Positions 7,409-18,516 of a stretch of DNA of 64,000 nucleotides are shown here, one piece after another. Each line of letters begins with the position of its first letter. Positions within the stretch are counted from its first letter, which is position 1. Below the pieces are notes generated by a model. It saw only the letters and a list, made by a program, of their open reading frames with translations, ran no database searches and was not told the DNA's origin. Position numbers and translations under genes: made by a program. The DNA is from CAMPKL01 sp963817465 (GTDB taxonomy: Bacteria; Acidobacteriota; Terriglobia; Bryobacterales; UBA6623), in NCBI GenBank assembly GCA_963817465.1, contig CAWFOP010000002.1:1-64000 (forward strand), written 5' to 3'.

Positions 7409-7670
7409 GATACCGCGTCGCGGGCGGGGCACGCGCATCGTTTCCGAGATACGTTCGCGGTCGAGTTGCTAGCCGAAGGCGTTCCGATGGAGCAGGTCTC
7501 AATGCTGCTCGGGCACACGAGCATTCGCGTCACCGAACGTCACTACGCCCCCTGGGTGCCGTCGCGCCAGGAGCAGCTCGCTTTCGGGCAGGCTTTCCGA
7601 AACGAAGAGGACGGAAGAGGTACACGAGCCCGAGGATCACCACAAGTGATTGATTCTGCTACAGTTAGAG
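7409..7670 (+). pseudogene. Tyrosine recombinase (phage-type integrase) C-terminal remnant
   Basis: From about 7430 the frame reads HAHRFRDTFAVELL, then VSMLLGHTSIRVTERHYAPW, which contains the HxxR box, the LLGH motif and the catalytic Tyr of tyrosine recombinases. An in-frame TGA at 7406-7408 closes the frame upstream, and no N-terminal or core-binding domain is present, so only about 60-80 C-terminal residues survive. The frame then runs without a stop into the tRNA-Lys region and ends only at 7735. The fragment ends beside the 3' end of tRNA-Lys, the usual place for an integrase of an island inserted into a tRNA gene. Confidence 0.8.
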
Positions 7671-7746
7671 TGGTGAGGCGGCCGGGACTCGAACCCGGGA
7701 CCCACGGCTTAAAAGGCCGTTGCTCTACCAACTGAGCTACCGCCCC
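7671..7746 (-). tRNA. tRNA-Lys (TTT anticodon)
   Basis: The minus strand folds as a standard tRNA: acceptor GGGGCGG pairs with CCGCCTC (one G-U), the anticodon loop is CTTTTAA giving anticodon TTT, and the T arm contains GGTTCGAGTCC. A 3' CCA is encoded at 7673-7671. Its 3' end faces the integrase remnant and the RiPP operon. Confidence 0.96.
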
Positions 7747-7836
7747 TGGAGGGAAGCCGGCGGAACGCCGACTCCCCCGAGTATATCGGATTCAAGCCGT
7801 TGACCGGCCTCGCGGGCCTCTGTGAGAATGGCCCCA

Positions 7837-8376
7837 ATGCCTGCCGAACGGCTCGTCGAGCTGATCTCGCGTGACCGCATCGCCCAGCGGGTGACCGAGC
7901 TCGGCCTGGCCCTAGCGAGCGATTTCCCCGACCTCGCCGACGCCCCGCGCCTGTGGCTCATCGGAGCGCTCAAAGGCTCGCTGCATTTCCTCTCCGACCT
8001 GTCGCGCTCGATTCCTCGCGACGCCGCGATCGGTTTCGTGCGCGCAATCAGCTACCGCGACGGCCGCGAGAGCACGGGGCGCGTCGAGGTGCGCAGCGAG
8101 CTCGACGGCCCGCTCGAAGGCGCCGACGTGGTCTTGGTCGAGGACATCATCGACTCCGGCCGCACCGTCAGCGCCGTGCTCGAGCATTTGAACAGGCTCC
8201 AGCCGCGCAGCCTCAAGGTCGCAACTCTGCTCGACAAGCCCAGCCGGCGAGTCGTCGACGTTCCCATCGACTATCGCGGCTTCGAGATCCCCGACCGCTT
8301 CGTCGTCGGCTACGGCATGGACCTCGCCGAACGCTACCGCAACCTGCCCGACATTCGCTATGTGGACCAAGCTTGA
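7837..8376 (+). CDS. hpt: Hypoxanthine phosphoribosyltransferase
   Basis: A protein of about 179 residues of the type I phosphoribosyltransferase family. It transfers the phosphoribosyl group of PRPP to hypoxanthine or guanine in purine salvage in the cytoplasm. The PRPP-binding loop VVLVEDIIDSGRTVSAV and the LIGALKGSLHFLSDL segment are diagnostic. The frame also opens at GTG 7822 and ATG 7828; ATG 7837 gives MPAERLVELISRD, with a GAGAA ribosome site 8 bases upstream, and matches the usual family N-terminus. In many bacteria hpt lies with tilS and ftsH; here those two genes lie about 3-6 kb away on the other strand. The 3' end overlaps the next gene by 17 bp. Confidence 0.9.
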   Translation: MPAERLVELISRDRIAQRVTELGLALASDFPDLADAPRLWLIGALKGSLHFLSDLSRSIPRDAAIGFVRAISYRDGRESTGRVEVRSELDGPLEGADVVLVEDIIDSGRTVSAVLEHLNRLQPRSLKVATLLDKPSRRVVDVPIDYRGFEIPDRFVVGYGMDLAERYRNLPDIRYVDQA

Positions 8377-9502
8377 GCTCGCGCTGATTCTCGTGACCGC
8401 GTCCGCCGTCGCGGCCGACGGAGGCTGGAAGCGTCACATTATCGACGGCTCCTCGCAGGGCGCCGACGGCGTCCGGCTCGCGGACGCCAACGGCGACGGC
8501 CTGCTCGACATCGCCACGGGGTGGGAAGAGGGCGGCAAGGTGCGCATCTACTTCAATCCCGGGCCGCGCGAGGCCGTTCGTCCTTGGCCCGCAGCAACGA
8601 TCGGCAGCGTGCCGTCGCCCGAAGACGCGGTGTTCGTCGATCTCGACGGCGACGGCGCTCTCGATGTCGTCAGCTCCACCGAAGGCAACTCTCAGACCCT
8701 CTTTGTCCACTGGGCGCGAAACTGGCTGACGCAGCCTCTGGTTACGGGCCGCCAGTGGATGTTCGCCCTGCCCTTCGACATGGACGGCGACAACGGCATC
8801 GACCTGGTCGTCGGCTCCAAGAACGAAGACGCCATCATCGGCTGGCTCGAATCGCCGCGGAACCCTCGTGACGTCGCCGCTTGGAGCCTTCACCGGCTTT
8901 ACAAAGCCGGTTGGATCATGTCGCTCATCGCGCGCGATATGGACGCCGACGGCGACCTCGACGTCCTAGCTACCGATCGCCGCGGGCCGCGCCGCGGCGC
9001 ACTATGGCTCGAAAACCCTTCCTGGCAAGAGCATCGCATCGGTCCTCTCGACGCTTACGAGGCGATGTTCGCGGCCGCCGCCGATCTCAACGGCGACAAG
9101 CTCGAAGACGTCGTGGTCGCCTCGCGCGAGCCGAATACGATTCAGATTCATCGCCGCATGTCGGTCGAAGGCTTGGCCTGGTCGACTTCCAGCATTCCGC
9201 TTCCGGAAGGCGCGGGAACCGGCAAGGGCGTGGCCATCGGCGATCTCGACCTCGACGGGCGCATGGACATCGCCTTCACTTGCGAGAACGCGGTCGACGG
9301 CCGCGAAGGCGTCATGTGGCTCTCATACGACGGCTCGCCCTTCTCGGGCCATTGGCAAGCGCACTCGATCTCCGGCCCCGAAGGAATCAAGTTCGACCGC
9401 ATCGAGTTGCTCGACCTCGATCGCGACGGCGACCTCGACCTGATCACCTGCGAAGAGCGCGACAACCTCGGTGTGATCTGGTATGAGAATCCGACGCGTT
9501 GA
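8360..9502 (+). CDS. Secreted FG-GAP/VCBS repeat beta-propeller protein
   Basis: A 380-residue protein with a short signal peptide (LALILVTASAVAA). It carries about seven repeats with calcium-binding D-x-D-x-D-type loops, for example DANGDGLLDIATG, DLDGDGALDVVSS, DMDADGDLDVLATD and DLDRDGDLDLITC, which fits a seven-bladed integrin-alpha-like propeller. Such proteins are exported and bind surfaces or polysaccharide; no catalytic residues are evident. The start overlaps the hpt 3' end. Its stop is 3 bp from the convergent serine-hydrolase gene. Confidence 0.8.
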   Translation: MWTKLELALILVTASAVAADGGWKRHIIDGSSQGADGVRLADANGDGLLDIATGWEEGGKVRIYFNPGPREAVRPWPAATIGSVPSPEDAVFVDLDGDGALDVVSSTEGNSQTLFVHWARNWLTQPLVTGRQWMFALPFDMDGDNGIDLVVGSKNEDAIIGWLESPRNPRDVAAWSLHRLYKAGWIMSLIARDMDADGDLDVLATDRRGPRRGALWLENPSWQEHRIGPLDAYEAMFAAAADLNGDKLEDVVVASREPNTIQIHRRMSVEGLAWSTSSIPLPEGAGTGKGVAIGDLDLDGRMDIAFTCENAVDGREGVMWLSYDGSPFSGHWQAHSISGPEGIKFDRIELLDLDRDGDLDLITCEERDNLGVIWYENPTR

Positions 9503-9505
9503 GCC

Positions 9506-10630
9506 TCAGCGCCCCAGCAGAAACATCTGCGCGATCGCCAGGGCGGGGCCCTGCGGATTGAAGCCGTCTTCATTGCCCTGCACCGCGACGACGAGCCCGT
9601 ATTCGTTGTAGTTGGCCAAGTAGGTCTTGGCGCCCTTCACTGACCCGCCGTGCGCCGGGAACTTGCGGCCTTGCTCGTCGGTGACGATGCGCCAGCCCAG
9701 CGCCTGCTCGAAATCGAGCGGCTGCGGCTCGCCGCCCGGCACGAAGCGCTTGACGGAAGGGTCGAGCTGCGGCGTGTGCATCCGCGCGACCGTCTCGCGT
9801 TTCATCAGCACGCCCGAGTTGATTGCATAACCGAAGCGCACCAGATCCTCCACGCTCGACAGCATGCCGCCGGCGGCGAACTTGTAGCTGGTGTTTTCGT
9901 CGAACGCGTGCTGATAGTGTCCACGCTCGTCCTCGACGTAGCCGTGACCGCGATGCAGGATGACACGCGACGGCACGTCGAACTGCGTCTCGAGCATCGC
10001 GGCCGGAACAAACACGTGCCGCCGCATGTAGGCCTCGAAGGGCTCGCCCGACGCCTTCTCGATGACCCCTTGCAGCAGGTTCATCGCGTGCGAGGAGTAG
10101 AGCCAGTAGGCGCCCGGCTCGAACAGCAACGGATCGTCGCGCCAAATCTTCGACGCCTCTTCGAGGCTGTCGTATTGCCGCAGACTTGCGAGCCGATAGT
10201 CTCCGAACTCGCCGTCGCGATAGTGCCGCGTCCCCGAAGTGTGCGTGAGGATGCGCCGTACCGTGATGGGCTTTTGCTTCTCGGGGTAGTAAGGCAGGTA
10301 GGTCTGGATCGTCGCGTCGAGGTCGACCTTGCCCTGTTCGACGAGCTGCATCACGGCGACAGTCGAGAGCACCTTCGAAACCGAGCCGACGTTGTGCACC
10401 GTACGGCCGTCTTGCGGCGTGCGATTGTCGAGCTCGGCGAAACCCACCCCGCCCGAGAAGACGATCTTGCCGTCCAGCGACACCGCCGCCGACAAGCCCG
10501 GAACGTCCGTCTCCACGCGAACCCGCTCGAGGTAATCGAGAATCCGCCGCGGATCGACCGGCGACTCCGCGAAGCACAGCGCCGGCAAGGCAAGTAAACA
10601 AATCAGCAGGAACCAAACGCGGCGTCGCAT
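9506..10630 (-). CDS. Secreted serine hydrolase, class C beta-lactamase/DD-peptidase family
   Basis: A protein of about 374 residues. ATG 10630 gives the signal peptide MRRRVWFLLICLLALPALCFA; the longer frame to 10684 adds an unlikely extension. SVSK near residue 75 is the SxxK nucleophile motif. The second motif, normally YxN, reads YSS (WLYSSHAMNLLQ), and the third is HGG (PAHGGSVKGAKTYL). The family includes penicillin-binding peptidases, esterases and AmpC enzymes; with a changed second motif an esterase or peptidase role is as likely as beta-lactamase. The gene lies after the ftsH terminator and is transcribed separately. Confidence 0.83.
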   Translation of the reverse strand: MRRRVWFLLICLLALPALCFAESPVDPRRILDYLERVRVETDVPGLSAAVSLDGKIVFSGGVGFAELDNRTPQDGRTVHNVGSVSKVLSTVAVMQLVEQGKVDLDATIQTYLPYYPEKQKPITVRRILTHTSGTRHYRDGEFGDYRLASLRQYDSLEEASKIWRDDPLLFEPGAYWLYSSHAMNLLQGVIEKASGEPFEAYMRRHVFVPAAMLETQFDVPSRVILHRGHGYVEDERGHYQHAFDENTSYKFAAGGMLSSVEDLVRFGYAINSGVLMKRETVARMHTPQLDPSVKRFVPGGEPQPLDFEQALGWRIVTDEQGRKFPAHGGSVKGAKTYLANYNEYGLVVAVQGNEDGFNPQGPALAIAQMFLLGR

Positions 10631-10682
10631 TGCGGCGCAGTGTACAGCATCGCGCGAAGCCGGGGCCAACTCGCTGGAAAGC

Positions 10683-10706
10683 AAAACGGCGGACCGAAGT
10701 CCGCCG
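10683..10706 (-). terminator. Rho-independent terminator after ftsH
   Basis: On the minus strand CGGCGGAC, a TTCG tetraloop and GTCCGCCG form a perfect 8-bp stem (10706-10687) followed by TTTTGCTTT. It lies 24 bp after the ftsH stop and before the serine-hydrolase start. Confidence 0.85.
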
Positions 10707-10730
10707 CAGATTGATTGAATGTGGATTCGA

Positions 10731-12647
<1,917 letters not shown>

Positions 12648-12693
12648 GATATTGCTTCCTCAGCCGGTCCCGTGAACGCGCTTCCCAGGACCT

Positions 12694-14118
12694 TCATTTC
12701 TTATAGACGCCCGAGAACCAATCTTCGATACGGCGAATTTCCCTTCCTTCCGCCGTGATTTCCCTTACTTCTAGTGCAGGGTCCGTAGATCGCTTCACAG
12801 TAAAGTCGGAGTCTACGCCGAAGGCCCGAGTCCAAATGACCCGCTCGCAGCCTTCCTCCCCCGCGACAATCACCGGCCAACTCCACCTGTCCCAAGCAGC
12901 CACGCGGCCCTGTTGGAACAGGCTTCGCAGCTTTTCAGGCCCCCGTTCGGGCGCTCGCTTCAACCTGTCGCCCGGTCGCCAACCCCGCAGCACCAAGGGC
13001 TTCGGAACCAGCTTCCAGTCGATCAACTGCCGAACTGCCTCATTATAGACTTTCGCATCGGCCAGCCGTACCGTTACATGAGCCGAGAAGTCCGGAACGG
13101 CGGCTGACGTCGGCGGCTCCAGAACCGTCGGAATCGCCGCTGGGCCGCGTCCCGGCGACCCGCTCAGGCGCAGCCAACCGAAGGACCGCCGGGCGCTCAA
13201 ACCCGCGAATTCCAAACCCCCGTCGCCGCCAGGGCTCGTCGCTAGCTCAGCAAGCTCGGCAAGGCGATCAGCCCCCAAACCGTCCGCCGCGGCGCCCGCT
13301 TCCAGCGCCGCACGCCGCAGCACACGCGCGAGCAACGCCGGATGCAGAGCAGCGGCCCGGTCGCAATCGATGGTCACGGCCCCTTCGGAGCGCCGCACGA
13401 CCAGCTCGCCGAGCCGCCGCTCCACCTCGCCGCGCCAATAGTCCTCATCGGCCGCCGCTCGCGCGGCATGACGCGCCAATGCGGCGTCAATCCGCGGGTT
13501 CCAATCGCGCCGCAGCCGCGGCAGCAGCTCATGCCGAATCCGGTTCCGCGCGAATCGCGTGTCGAGGTTGGAGGCGTCTTCGCGCCACGCGGCGCCGCGC
13601 TCGCGAAGCCAGCGAACAATCTCCGCGCGTTCGATCTCGATCAGCGGGCGGATGATCCCGGGCTCGCGAGTCGGCAGGATTCCCGCCAGGCCCGCCGTCC
13701 CCGCCCCGCGCATGAGCCGAAACAGCACGGTTTCGGCCTGGTCGCTCCGCGTATGTCCGGTCGCAATGCGGTCGAACGTCCTGTCCGCGATGAGCTCCTC
13801 AAAAAAGGCGTAGCGCGCCTGTCGGCCGGCAGCCTCCAGGTTCCGCGATTCGTCGAGGGCGGCGCGGCGCGCATGAAAGGGCAGCTCCAGCCGCTCGGCC
13901 AATTCCCGGACGAACCGCTCGTCCGCATCGGATTGGGCCCCGCGTAAGCCGTGATTGAGGTGCACGACGCCCAGCTCGATCCCCAGCCGCTTCGACAGCT
14001 CCACAAGAACCAGCAGCAAGGCGACCGAATCCGCGCCGCCTGACACAGCGACCCCAACACGCTCGCCGGGGCGCGTCATTGCGTGCCTACCTAGGGTCTT
14101 GCGGACCTTATCGGTCAC
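12694..14118 (-). CDS. tilS: tRNA(Ile)-lysidine synthetase
   Basis: A 474-residue protein. The PP-loop AVSGGADSVALLLVL near residue 24 binds ATP, and the family pattern continues with LGVVHLNHGLRG and IATGHTRSDQAETVLFRLMRG. TilS converts C34 of tRNA-Ile(CAU) to lysidine so that it reads AUA. The C-terminal half has the TilS-specific domain (LRGWRPGDRLKRAP ... KLRSLFQQGRVAAWDR). The start is GTG at 14118, or ATG at 14079 (MTRPGERVGVAV). It is upstream of ftsH in a likely operon, 46 bp apart. Confidence 0.95.
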   Translation of the reverse strand: MTDKVRKTLGRHAMTRPGERVGVAVSGGADSVALLLVLVELSKRLGIELGVVHLNHGLRGAQSDADERFVRELAERLELPFHARRAALDESRNLEAAGRQARYAFFEELIADRTFDRIATGHTRSDQAETVLFRLMRGAGTAGLAGILPTREPGIIRPLIEIERAEIVRWLRERGAAWREDASNLDTRFARNRIRHELLPRLRRDWNPRIDAALARHAARAAADEDYWRGEVERRLGELVVRRSEGAVTIDCDRAAALHPALLARVLRRAALEAGAAADGLGADRLAELAELATSPGGDGGLEFAGLSARRSFGWLRLSGSPGRGPAAIPTVLEPPTSAAVPDFSAHVTVRLADAKVYNEAVRQLIDWKLVPKPLVLRGWRPGDRLKRAPERGPEKLRSLFQQGRVAAWDRWSWPVIVAGEEGCERVIWTRAFGVDSDFTVKRSTDPALEVREITAEGREIRRIEDWFSGVYKK

Positions 14119-14147
14119 ATTCCCATTCTAGGGGCGGTTTTGCGCGG

Positions 14148-15344
14148 TCACAGGGAAACTTCCGTCTCGACCGGCGCGGCGTAGTCGACGCCCGGCACAG
14201 CGAACCCGAACAGCCGGTTGAAGTCGTTGCGAAAGCCCGCGAAATCAGACACTTCGTCGAGGTTCTCGGTGGTCACGCCAGGCCATACGGCCATGACTTC
14301 CGCCTGCACGTCCGGGCGCATCTCCAGATCGTCGAGACGGATCAGGCGGTTTTCGTCCGTCCGAGGCGTTTTCGCGGCTGCAAGATGCTCGAAGCAGAGC
14401 CGCCGCATCTGCTCGAGCGTTCCCTCGTGCACCCCTTTTTCTTTCATGACCTTGAACAGCAGGCTCATGTACAGGGGAACCACCGGAATCGCCGCCGAGG
14501 CCTGCGTCACCACGGCCTTGTTCACCGCCACCCAGGCGCCGCCGCCGAGTTCCTTTTCGAGCTTTTCGTGCAAGGTTCCGGCGGTCGCCTCCAAGTCCTT
14601 CTTCGCGGCGCCGATCGTCCCTTCGCGGTAGATCGCGTAGGTCAGCTCCGGGCCCACGTACGAGTAGGCGAGCGTCCGCGCCCCTTCGGCCAGCAGCCCC
14701 TCTTGCAGCAGCCGCTCGACCCACCAGCTCCAATCTTCGCCGCCCATCACCGCCACGGTGGAGGCGATCTCGTCCTCGGTCGCAGGCTCCACCGACACTT
14801 CGCCGACCTGCTTGGTCGCCAAATCGATGGTCTTGCCGGTGTACGAGGCGCCGATCGGCTTGAGCGCCGACATGTGCGTCTCGCCCGTCCGCGGGTTCGT
14901 GCGCCGCGGCGACGCCAGGCTGTAGACCAGCAGGTCGACTTTCCCGAGCTCGCGCCGGATGGTCTCGACCGCCTCCGTCTTCACTTCTTCGGAAAAGGCG
15001 TCGCCGTTGATGCTCTGCGCCCACAAGCCTTCGGCGCGAGCCTGAGCCTGCATCGCCGCAACGTTGTAGTAGCCGGCCGTCGCGGTGCGCTTGCCGGCGG
15101 GCTCTTTTTCAAAGCAAACACCCAGCGTCTTGGCGTCGAAGCCCCAGGCCAGCGCGATTCTCGTCGCCAGCCCGTAACCGGTCGACGAGCCGATCACGAG
15201 CGCGCGCTTCGGGCCTGACGCCCCAGCGGGGCGCGCCGCACGCACTGCATCGATCTGGTCCGCCACGACTTGGGCGCAACCCGCCGGATGAGCGTTGACG
15301 CAGATGAACCCGCGCGCGCGCTGCTGGATGACTTGTTGGGGCAT
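14148..15344 (-). CDS. fabV: Trans-2-enoyl-CoA/enoyl-ACP reductase, FabV type
   Basis: A 398-residue protein of the normal FabV length. The NAD-binding motif is ALVIGSSTGYGLATRIALAW, and VYSLASPRRTNPRTGETHM is a hallmark stretch. FabV reduces the trans-2 double bond in the last step of fatty-acid elongation and is insensitive to triclosan. A short-chain dehydrogenase of the FabG family lies 28 bp upstream on the same strand, which fits a small lipid-related operon. Confidence 0.96.
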   Translation of the reverse strand: MPQQVIQQRARGFICVNAHPAGCAQVVADQIDAVRAARPAGASGPKRALVIGSSTGYGLATRIALAWGFDAKTLGVCFEKEPAGKRTATAGYYNVAAMQAQARAEGLWAQSINGDAFSEEVKTEAVETIRRELGKVDLLVYSLASPRRTNPRTGETHMSALKPIGASYTGKTIDLATKQVGEVSVEPATEDEIASTVAVMGGEDWSWWVERLLQEGLLAEGARTLAYSYVGPELTYAIYREGTIGAAKKDLEATAGTLHEKLEKELGGGAWVAVNKAVVTQASAAIPVVPLYMSLLFKVMKEKGVHEGTLEQMRRLCFEHLAAAKTPRTDENRLIRLDDLEMRPDVQAEVMAVWPGVTTENLDEVSDFAGFRNDFNRLFGFAVPGVDYAAPVETEVSL

Positions 15345-15372
15345 GAGAAAATGAAGAAGCGGAGGCCGCGCC

Positions 15373-16158
15373 CTACGTGGCGGCCAAGTAGTCCATCCTA
15401 CCGCCGTCCGCCAGCAGGAACTGCGCCGTCATGAAGCTCGCATCGTCAGACGCCAGAAAGGCGGCGACGGCGGCGATGTCCGCCGGGTCTCCGATTCTCC
15501 GCAGCATGGAGAGCGCGGTGATCTTGTCGATCGTTTGCCGCATCTGCGCCTCATCCTTTCCGGACGAAACCATGTCAGTCAGCGTAAAGCCTGGCAGGAT
15601 GGCGTTGACGGTGACGCCGCCGGGGCCGAGCTCGAGGGCGAAGCGCTTCGTCAAGCTCAGCACGGCGCCTTTGGTGGCCGCGTACATCGTCGTCCCCGGC
15701 ATCGAAGTGCCCACGGCGGCGTTGGACGAAAGGTTGATGATGCGTCCCCAGCCGCGCTCCGTCATTCCGGGCGCGACGGCGGCCGACATGTAAACCAAGC
15801 CTTTGACATTGGTCTTCCACATCTGGTCGAATTCATCTTCGCTGTATTCGAGCAGGCTGCTGGGGTAGAGCAGACCGGCGTTGTTGACCAGGATGTCGAC
15901 CGCGCCGAGGCCGGAAGTCACGGTTTCAACCATGCCGCGAACTTCCGCTTCCACCGCGACGTCGGCTTTCACGCTCAGGGCGCGGCCCTCCGCTTCCTCG
16001 ATGAGGCGAACGGTTTCGTCGGCGGCGTCGGAATGCGAGCGGTAGTTCACAGCGACGGCCGCGCCCTCCGAGGCCAGTCGTCGAGCGATGGCCCGGCCGA
16101 TGCCGCGGGAGCCGCCCGTCACCAGAGCAACGCGCCCGTGAAGTCGCGGAGATTTCAT
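15373..16158 (-). CDS. Short-chain dehydrogenase, 3-oxoacyl-ACP reductase-like
   Basis: A 261-residue SDR. The cofactor motif is VTGGSRGIGRAIARRL (TGxxxGIG), NNAG lies in DILVNNAGLLYP, and the catalytic YxxxK is in MYAATKGAVLSLTKRF. The protein resembles FabG, which reduces 3-oxoacyl-ACP with NADPH. The neighbouring fabV supports a role in fatty-acid metabolism, but many SDRs with the same motifs act on other substrates, so I give no gene symbol. The divergent gene glgP starts 93 bp away. Confidence 0.85.
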   Translation of the reverse strand: MKSPRLHGRVALVTGGSRGIGRAIARRLASEGAAVAVNYRSHSDAADETVRLIEEAEGRALSVKADVAVEAEVRGMVETVTSGLGAVDILVNNAGLLYPSSLLEYSEDEFDQMWKTNVKGLVYMSAAVAPGMTERGWGRIINLSSNAAVGTSMPGTTMYAATKGAVLSLTKRFALELGPGGVTVNAILPGFTLTDMVSSGKDEAQMRQTIDKITALSMLRRIGDPADIAAVAAFLASDDASFMTAQFLLADGGRMDYLAAT

Positions 16159-16251
16159 AACAAGCTGTTCATTCTAAACGAACAGAGCGAACGAGAAGAC
16201 ATCGATATCGCCGACAATCGTCGAATCTAGATACGATGGCGAAGAAGAAGT

Positions 16252-18013
16252 ATGCAGATCGATATCAATGCGCCTACTGTTGACCCGCAAACCAGCGACG
16301 CGGTCGAGGCAGGCCCGAACCTGAAACTGCCGCCTCCGAAGGTCGCTTACTTTTCGATGGAAATCGCGCTGGCGGCCGACATTCCGACCTACAGCGGCGG
16401 TCTCGGCGTTCTCGCGGGCGACACCTTGAGATCGGCCGCGGACCTCGGCGTGCCGATGGTCGGGGTGACGCTGCTGTACCGCCAAGGCTATTTCGAGCAA
16501 TCTTTAGACGAGAAGGGCAGCCAAACCGAGTCGCCGGTCGACTGGGACCCCGCCGAGAAGCTCGAGCTGCTCGACCCGCTCGCCACGGTCACAATCGAAG
16601 GCCGGCCGGTCCATATCCGTTGCTGGCGCTACCTGATTCGCGGCGTCACCGGTCACATCGTGCCGGTGTATCTGCTCGACACCAGCCCCGCCACCAACGC
16701 CGATTTCGACCGCACCCTCACCGATCACCTCTACGGCGGGGATCAGCGCTATCGCCTTTGCCAGGAGTTGATCCTGGGCATGGGCGGCATGGTGATGCTC
16801 GCCAAGCTGAACTATCGCGACATCGAGTGCTACCACATGAACGAAGGGCACTCGGCGCTGCTGACTCTGCGCCTGGTTGAGCGGCGGCTCGCCCGCAACG
16901 GTCACGCGACGCCCAATGCGGAAGACTTGGCGATCATCCGCCGCAACTGCGTATTCACGACCCACACGCCCGTTCCGGCCGGTCACGATCAGTTCGACGG
17001 CGAGCTTGGTGCGGCAAGTTTTGGGCGAGCGGCGCGCGGACTTGCTCTTCTCCACCGGCTTCGCCAAAGACAGCAATCTCAACATGACCCACCTGGCGTT
17101 GTTCCACTCGAACTACGTCAACGGCGTGGCGATGAAGCACGGCGAGGTCTCACGGGTGATGTTCCCGAACTATCGCATCAACGCCCTGACCAACGGCGTC
17201 CATGCGGCGACTTGGACCGCCAAAAGCGTGCAGGAGCTGTTTGACCGCGAGATTCCCGAGTGGCGCCACGACAATCTTTACCTGCGATACGCGATCAACA
17301 TCGGTCTCGCGGATGTGCGCGAAGCGCATCGGCGGGCGAAGAAGACTCTGCTCGACGCCATCGAACGCGAAACGGGTAAGCAGCTCGACCTCGACGTCTT
17401 CACCCTCGGCTTCGCCCGTCGTGCGACCGGTTACAAGCGCGCCGACCTGTTGATAAGTCAGCCGGACCGGCTGCGCGCCATCGCCAAGAGGGCGGGCAAG
17501 ATCCAAATCGTTTACGGCGGCAAAGCTCACCCTCACGACGAGGACGGCAAGCGCAAGATCGAGCAGATCTTCGCCGCCGCCAAGGGGCTCGAAGGCTCTG
17601 TGAAGGTCGTCTACGTGCCGAATTACAACTGGCGCTGGGGGGCTCTGATCACCCCCGGCGTCGACATCTGGCTCAATACGCCGCTGAAGCCGCGCGAGGC
17701 CTCGGGAACGAGCGGTATGAAGTGCGCCATGAACGGCGTGCCCAGCCTCAGCGTCCTCGACGGCTGGTGGATCGAGGGACATATCGAGAATCTCACCGGC
17801 TGGTCGATCGACGACAACGGCCGCGGCGAAGCCGGCGAGGCCGCCTCGCTCTACGACAAGCTCGAGCAGACCATCGTCCCGCTGTACTACAAAGAGCCGG
17901 ACGCGTGGGCGAACATCATGCGCCAGTCGATGGCCCTCAACGGCTCGTTCTTCAATACGCAACGCATGCTGCTGCAGTACGTTTTCAATGCCTACGCCAC
18001 GCACGGCGTATAG
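16252..18013 (+). pseudogene. glgP: Alpha-glucan phosphorylase (GlgP family), frameshifted
   Basis: The first part (16252 to about 17005) gives VAYFSMEIALAADIPTYSGG and FTTHTPVPAGHDQFDGEL, and the second part, in the next frame, continues VRQVLGERRADLLFS to the end at 18013. A one-base insertion in the CTTG run at about 17006 explains the break. Together they encode about 586 residues of a TIGR02094-type phosphorylase, which releases glucose 1-phosphate from glycogen. The pyridoxal-phosphate lysine motif EASGTSGMKCAMNG is present, and both parts look fully conserved, so the break could be a sequencing error. The start has a GAAGAAG ribosome site. The 3' end overlaps tsaE by 22 bp, tail to tail. 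Confidence 0.85.
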
Positions 18014-18453
18014 GTCGAGCCGAGCGTGATTTCCCGGCGATCGTCGTCGAGCTGGGTCAGGCGGATCTCGATTCGCTCCGGCGGCAACTGATCGCCGAAC
18101 TTTTCACCCCACTCGACCAGTACGATTGCGTCTTGCCGGTCCCATAACTCGTCCAAACCCAAGGTCTCGAGCTCGGGGATGCGGTCGAGGCGATACAAAT
18201 CGAGGTGGTAGACCTTCGGGCTCGAGCCGTGCTCGTGCATCAAGGCGAAGGTCGGGCTCGACACATCCGCGGCCGCCGCCGCTCCCAAACCCTCGACGAT
18301 CCCTTTGGTCAACGTCGTCTTGCCCGCCCCCAGGTCTCCAATGAGCAAGACCAATTGCGGGGGGCGCAGCCGCGCCGCGATGCGGCGTCCGACCGCGAGC
18401 GTTTCGTCGGCCGTCGACGAAACAAAACGCTCCGCTTGTATGTCCTCCCTCAT
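17992..18453 (-). CDS. tsaE: tRNA threonylcarbamoyladenosine biosynthesis ATPase TsaE
   Basis: A 153-residue P-loop protein. Walker A is GDLGAGKTTLTKGI, followed by SSPTFALMHEH and VYHLDLYRLD, the typical TsaE signature. It acts with TsaB, TsaC and TsaD in making the t6A modification of ANN-decoding tRNAs in the cytoplasm. Length is normal for the family. The end overlaps the phosphorylase gene on the other strand. Confidence 0.94.
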   Translation of the reverse strand: MREDIQAERFVSSTADETLAVGRRIAARLRPPQLVLLIGDLGAGKTTLTKGIVEGLGAAAAADVSSPTFALMHEHGSSPKVYHLDLYRLDRIPELETLGLDELWDRQDAIVLVEWGEKFGDQLPPERIEIRLTQLDDDRREITLGSTYTPCVA

Positions 18454-18516
18454 CCCGCTGCCGTTACGTCTCCAGCGTACTGGAATCGAGACGGGCGGGC
18501 TGTAACGGAAGCTGCT

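Noticed and set aside
7409..7735. Complete integrase gene
   Set aside because: Only the C-terminal motifs remain, an in-frame stop lies just upstream, and the frame runs into tRNA-Lys.
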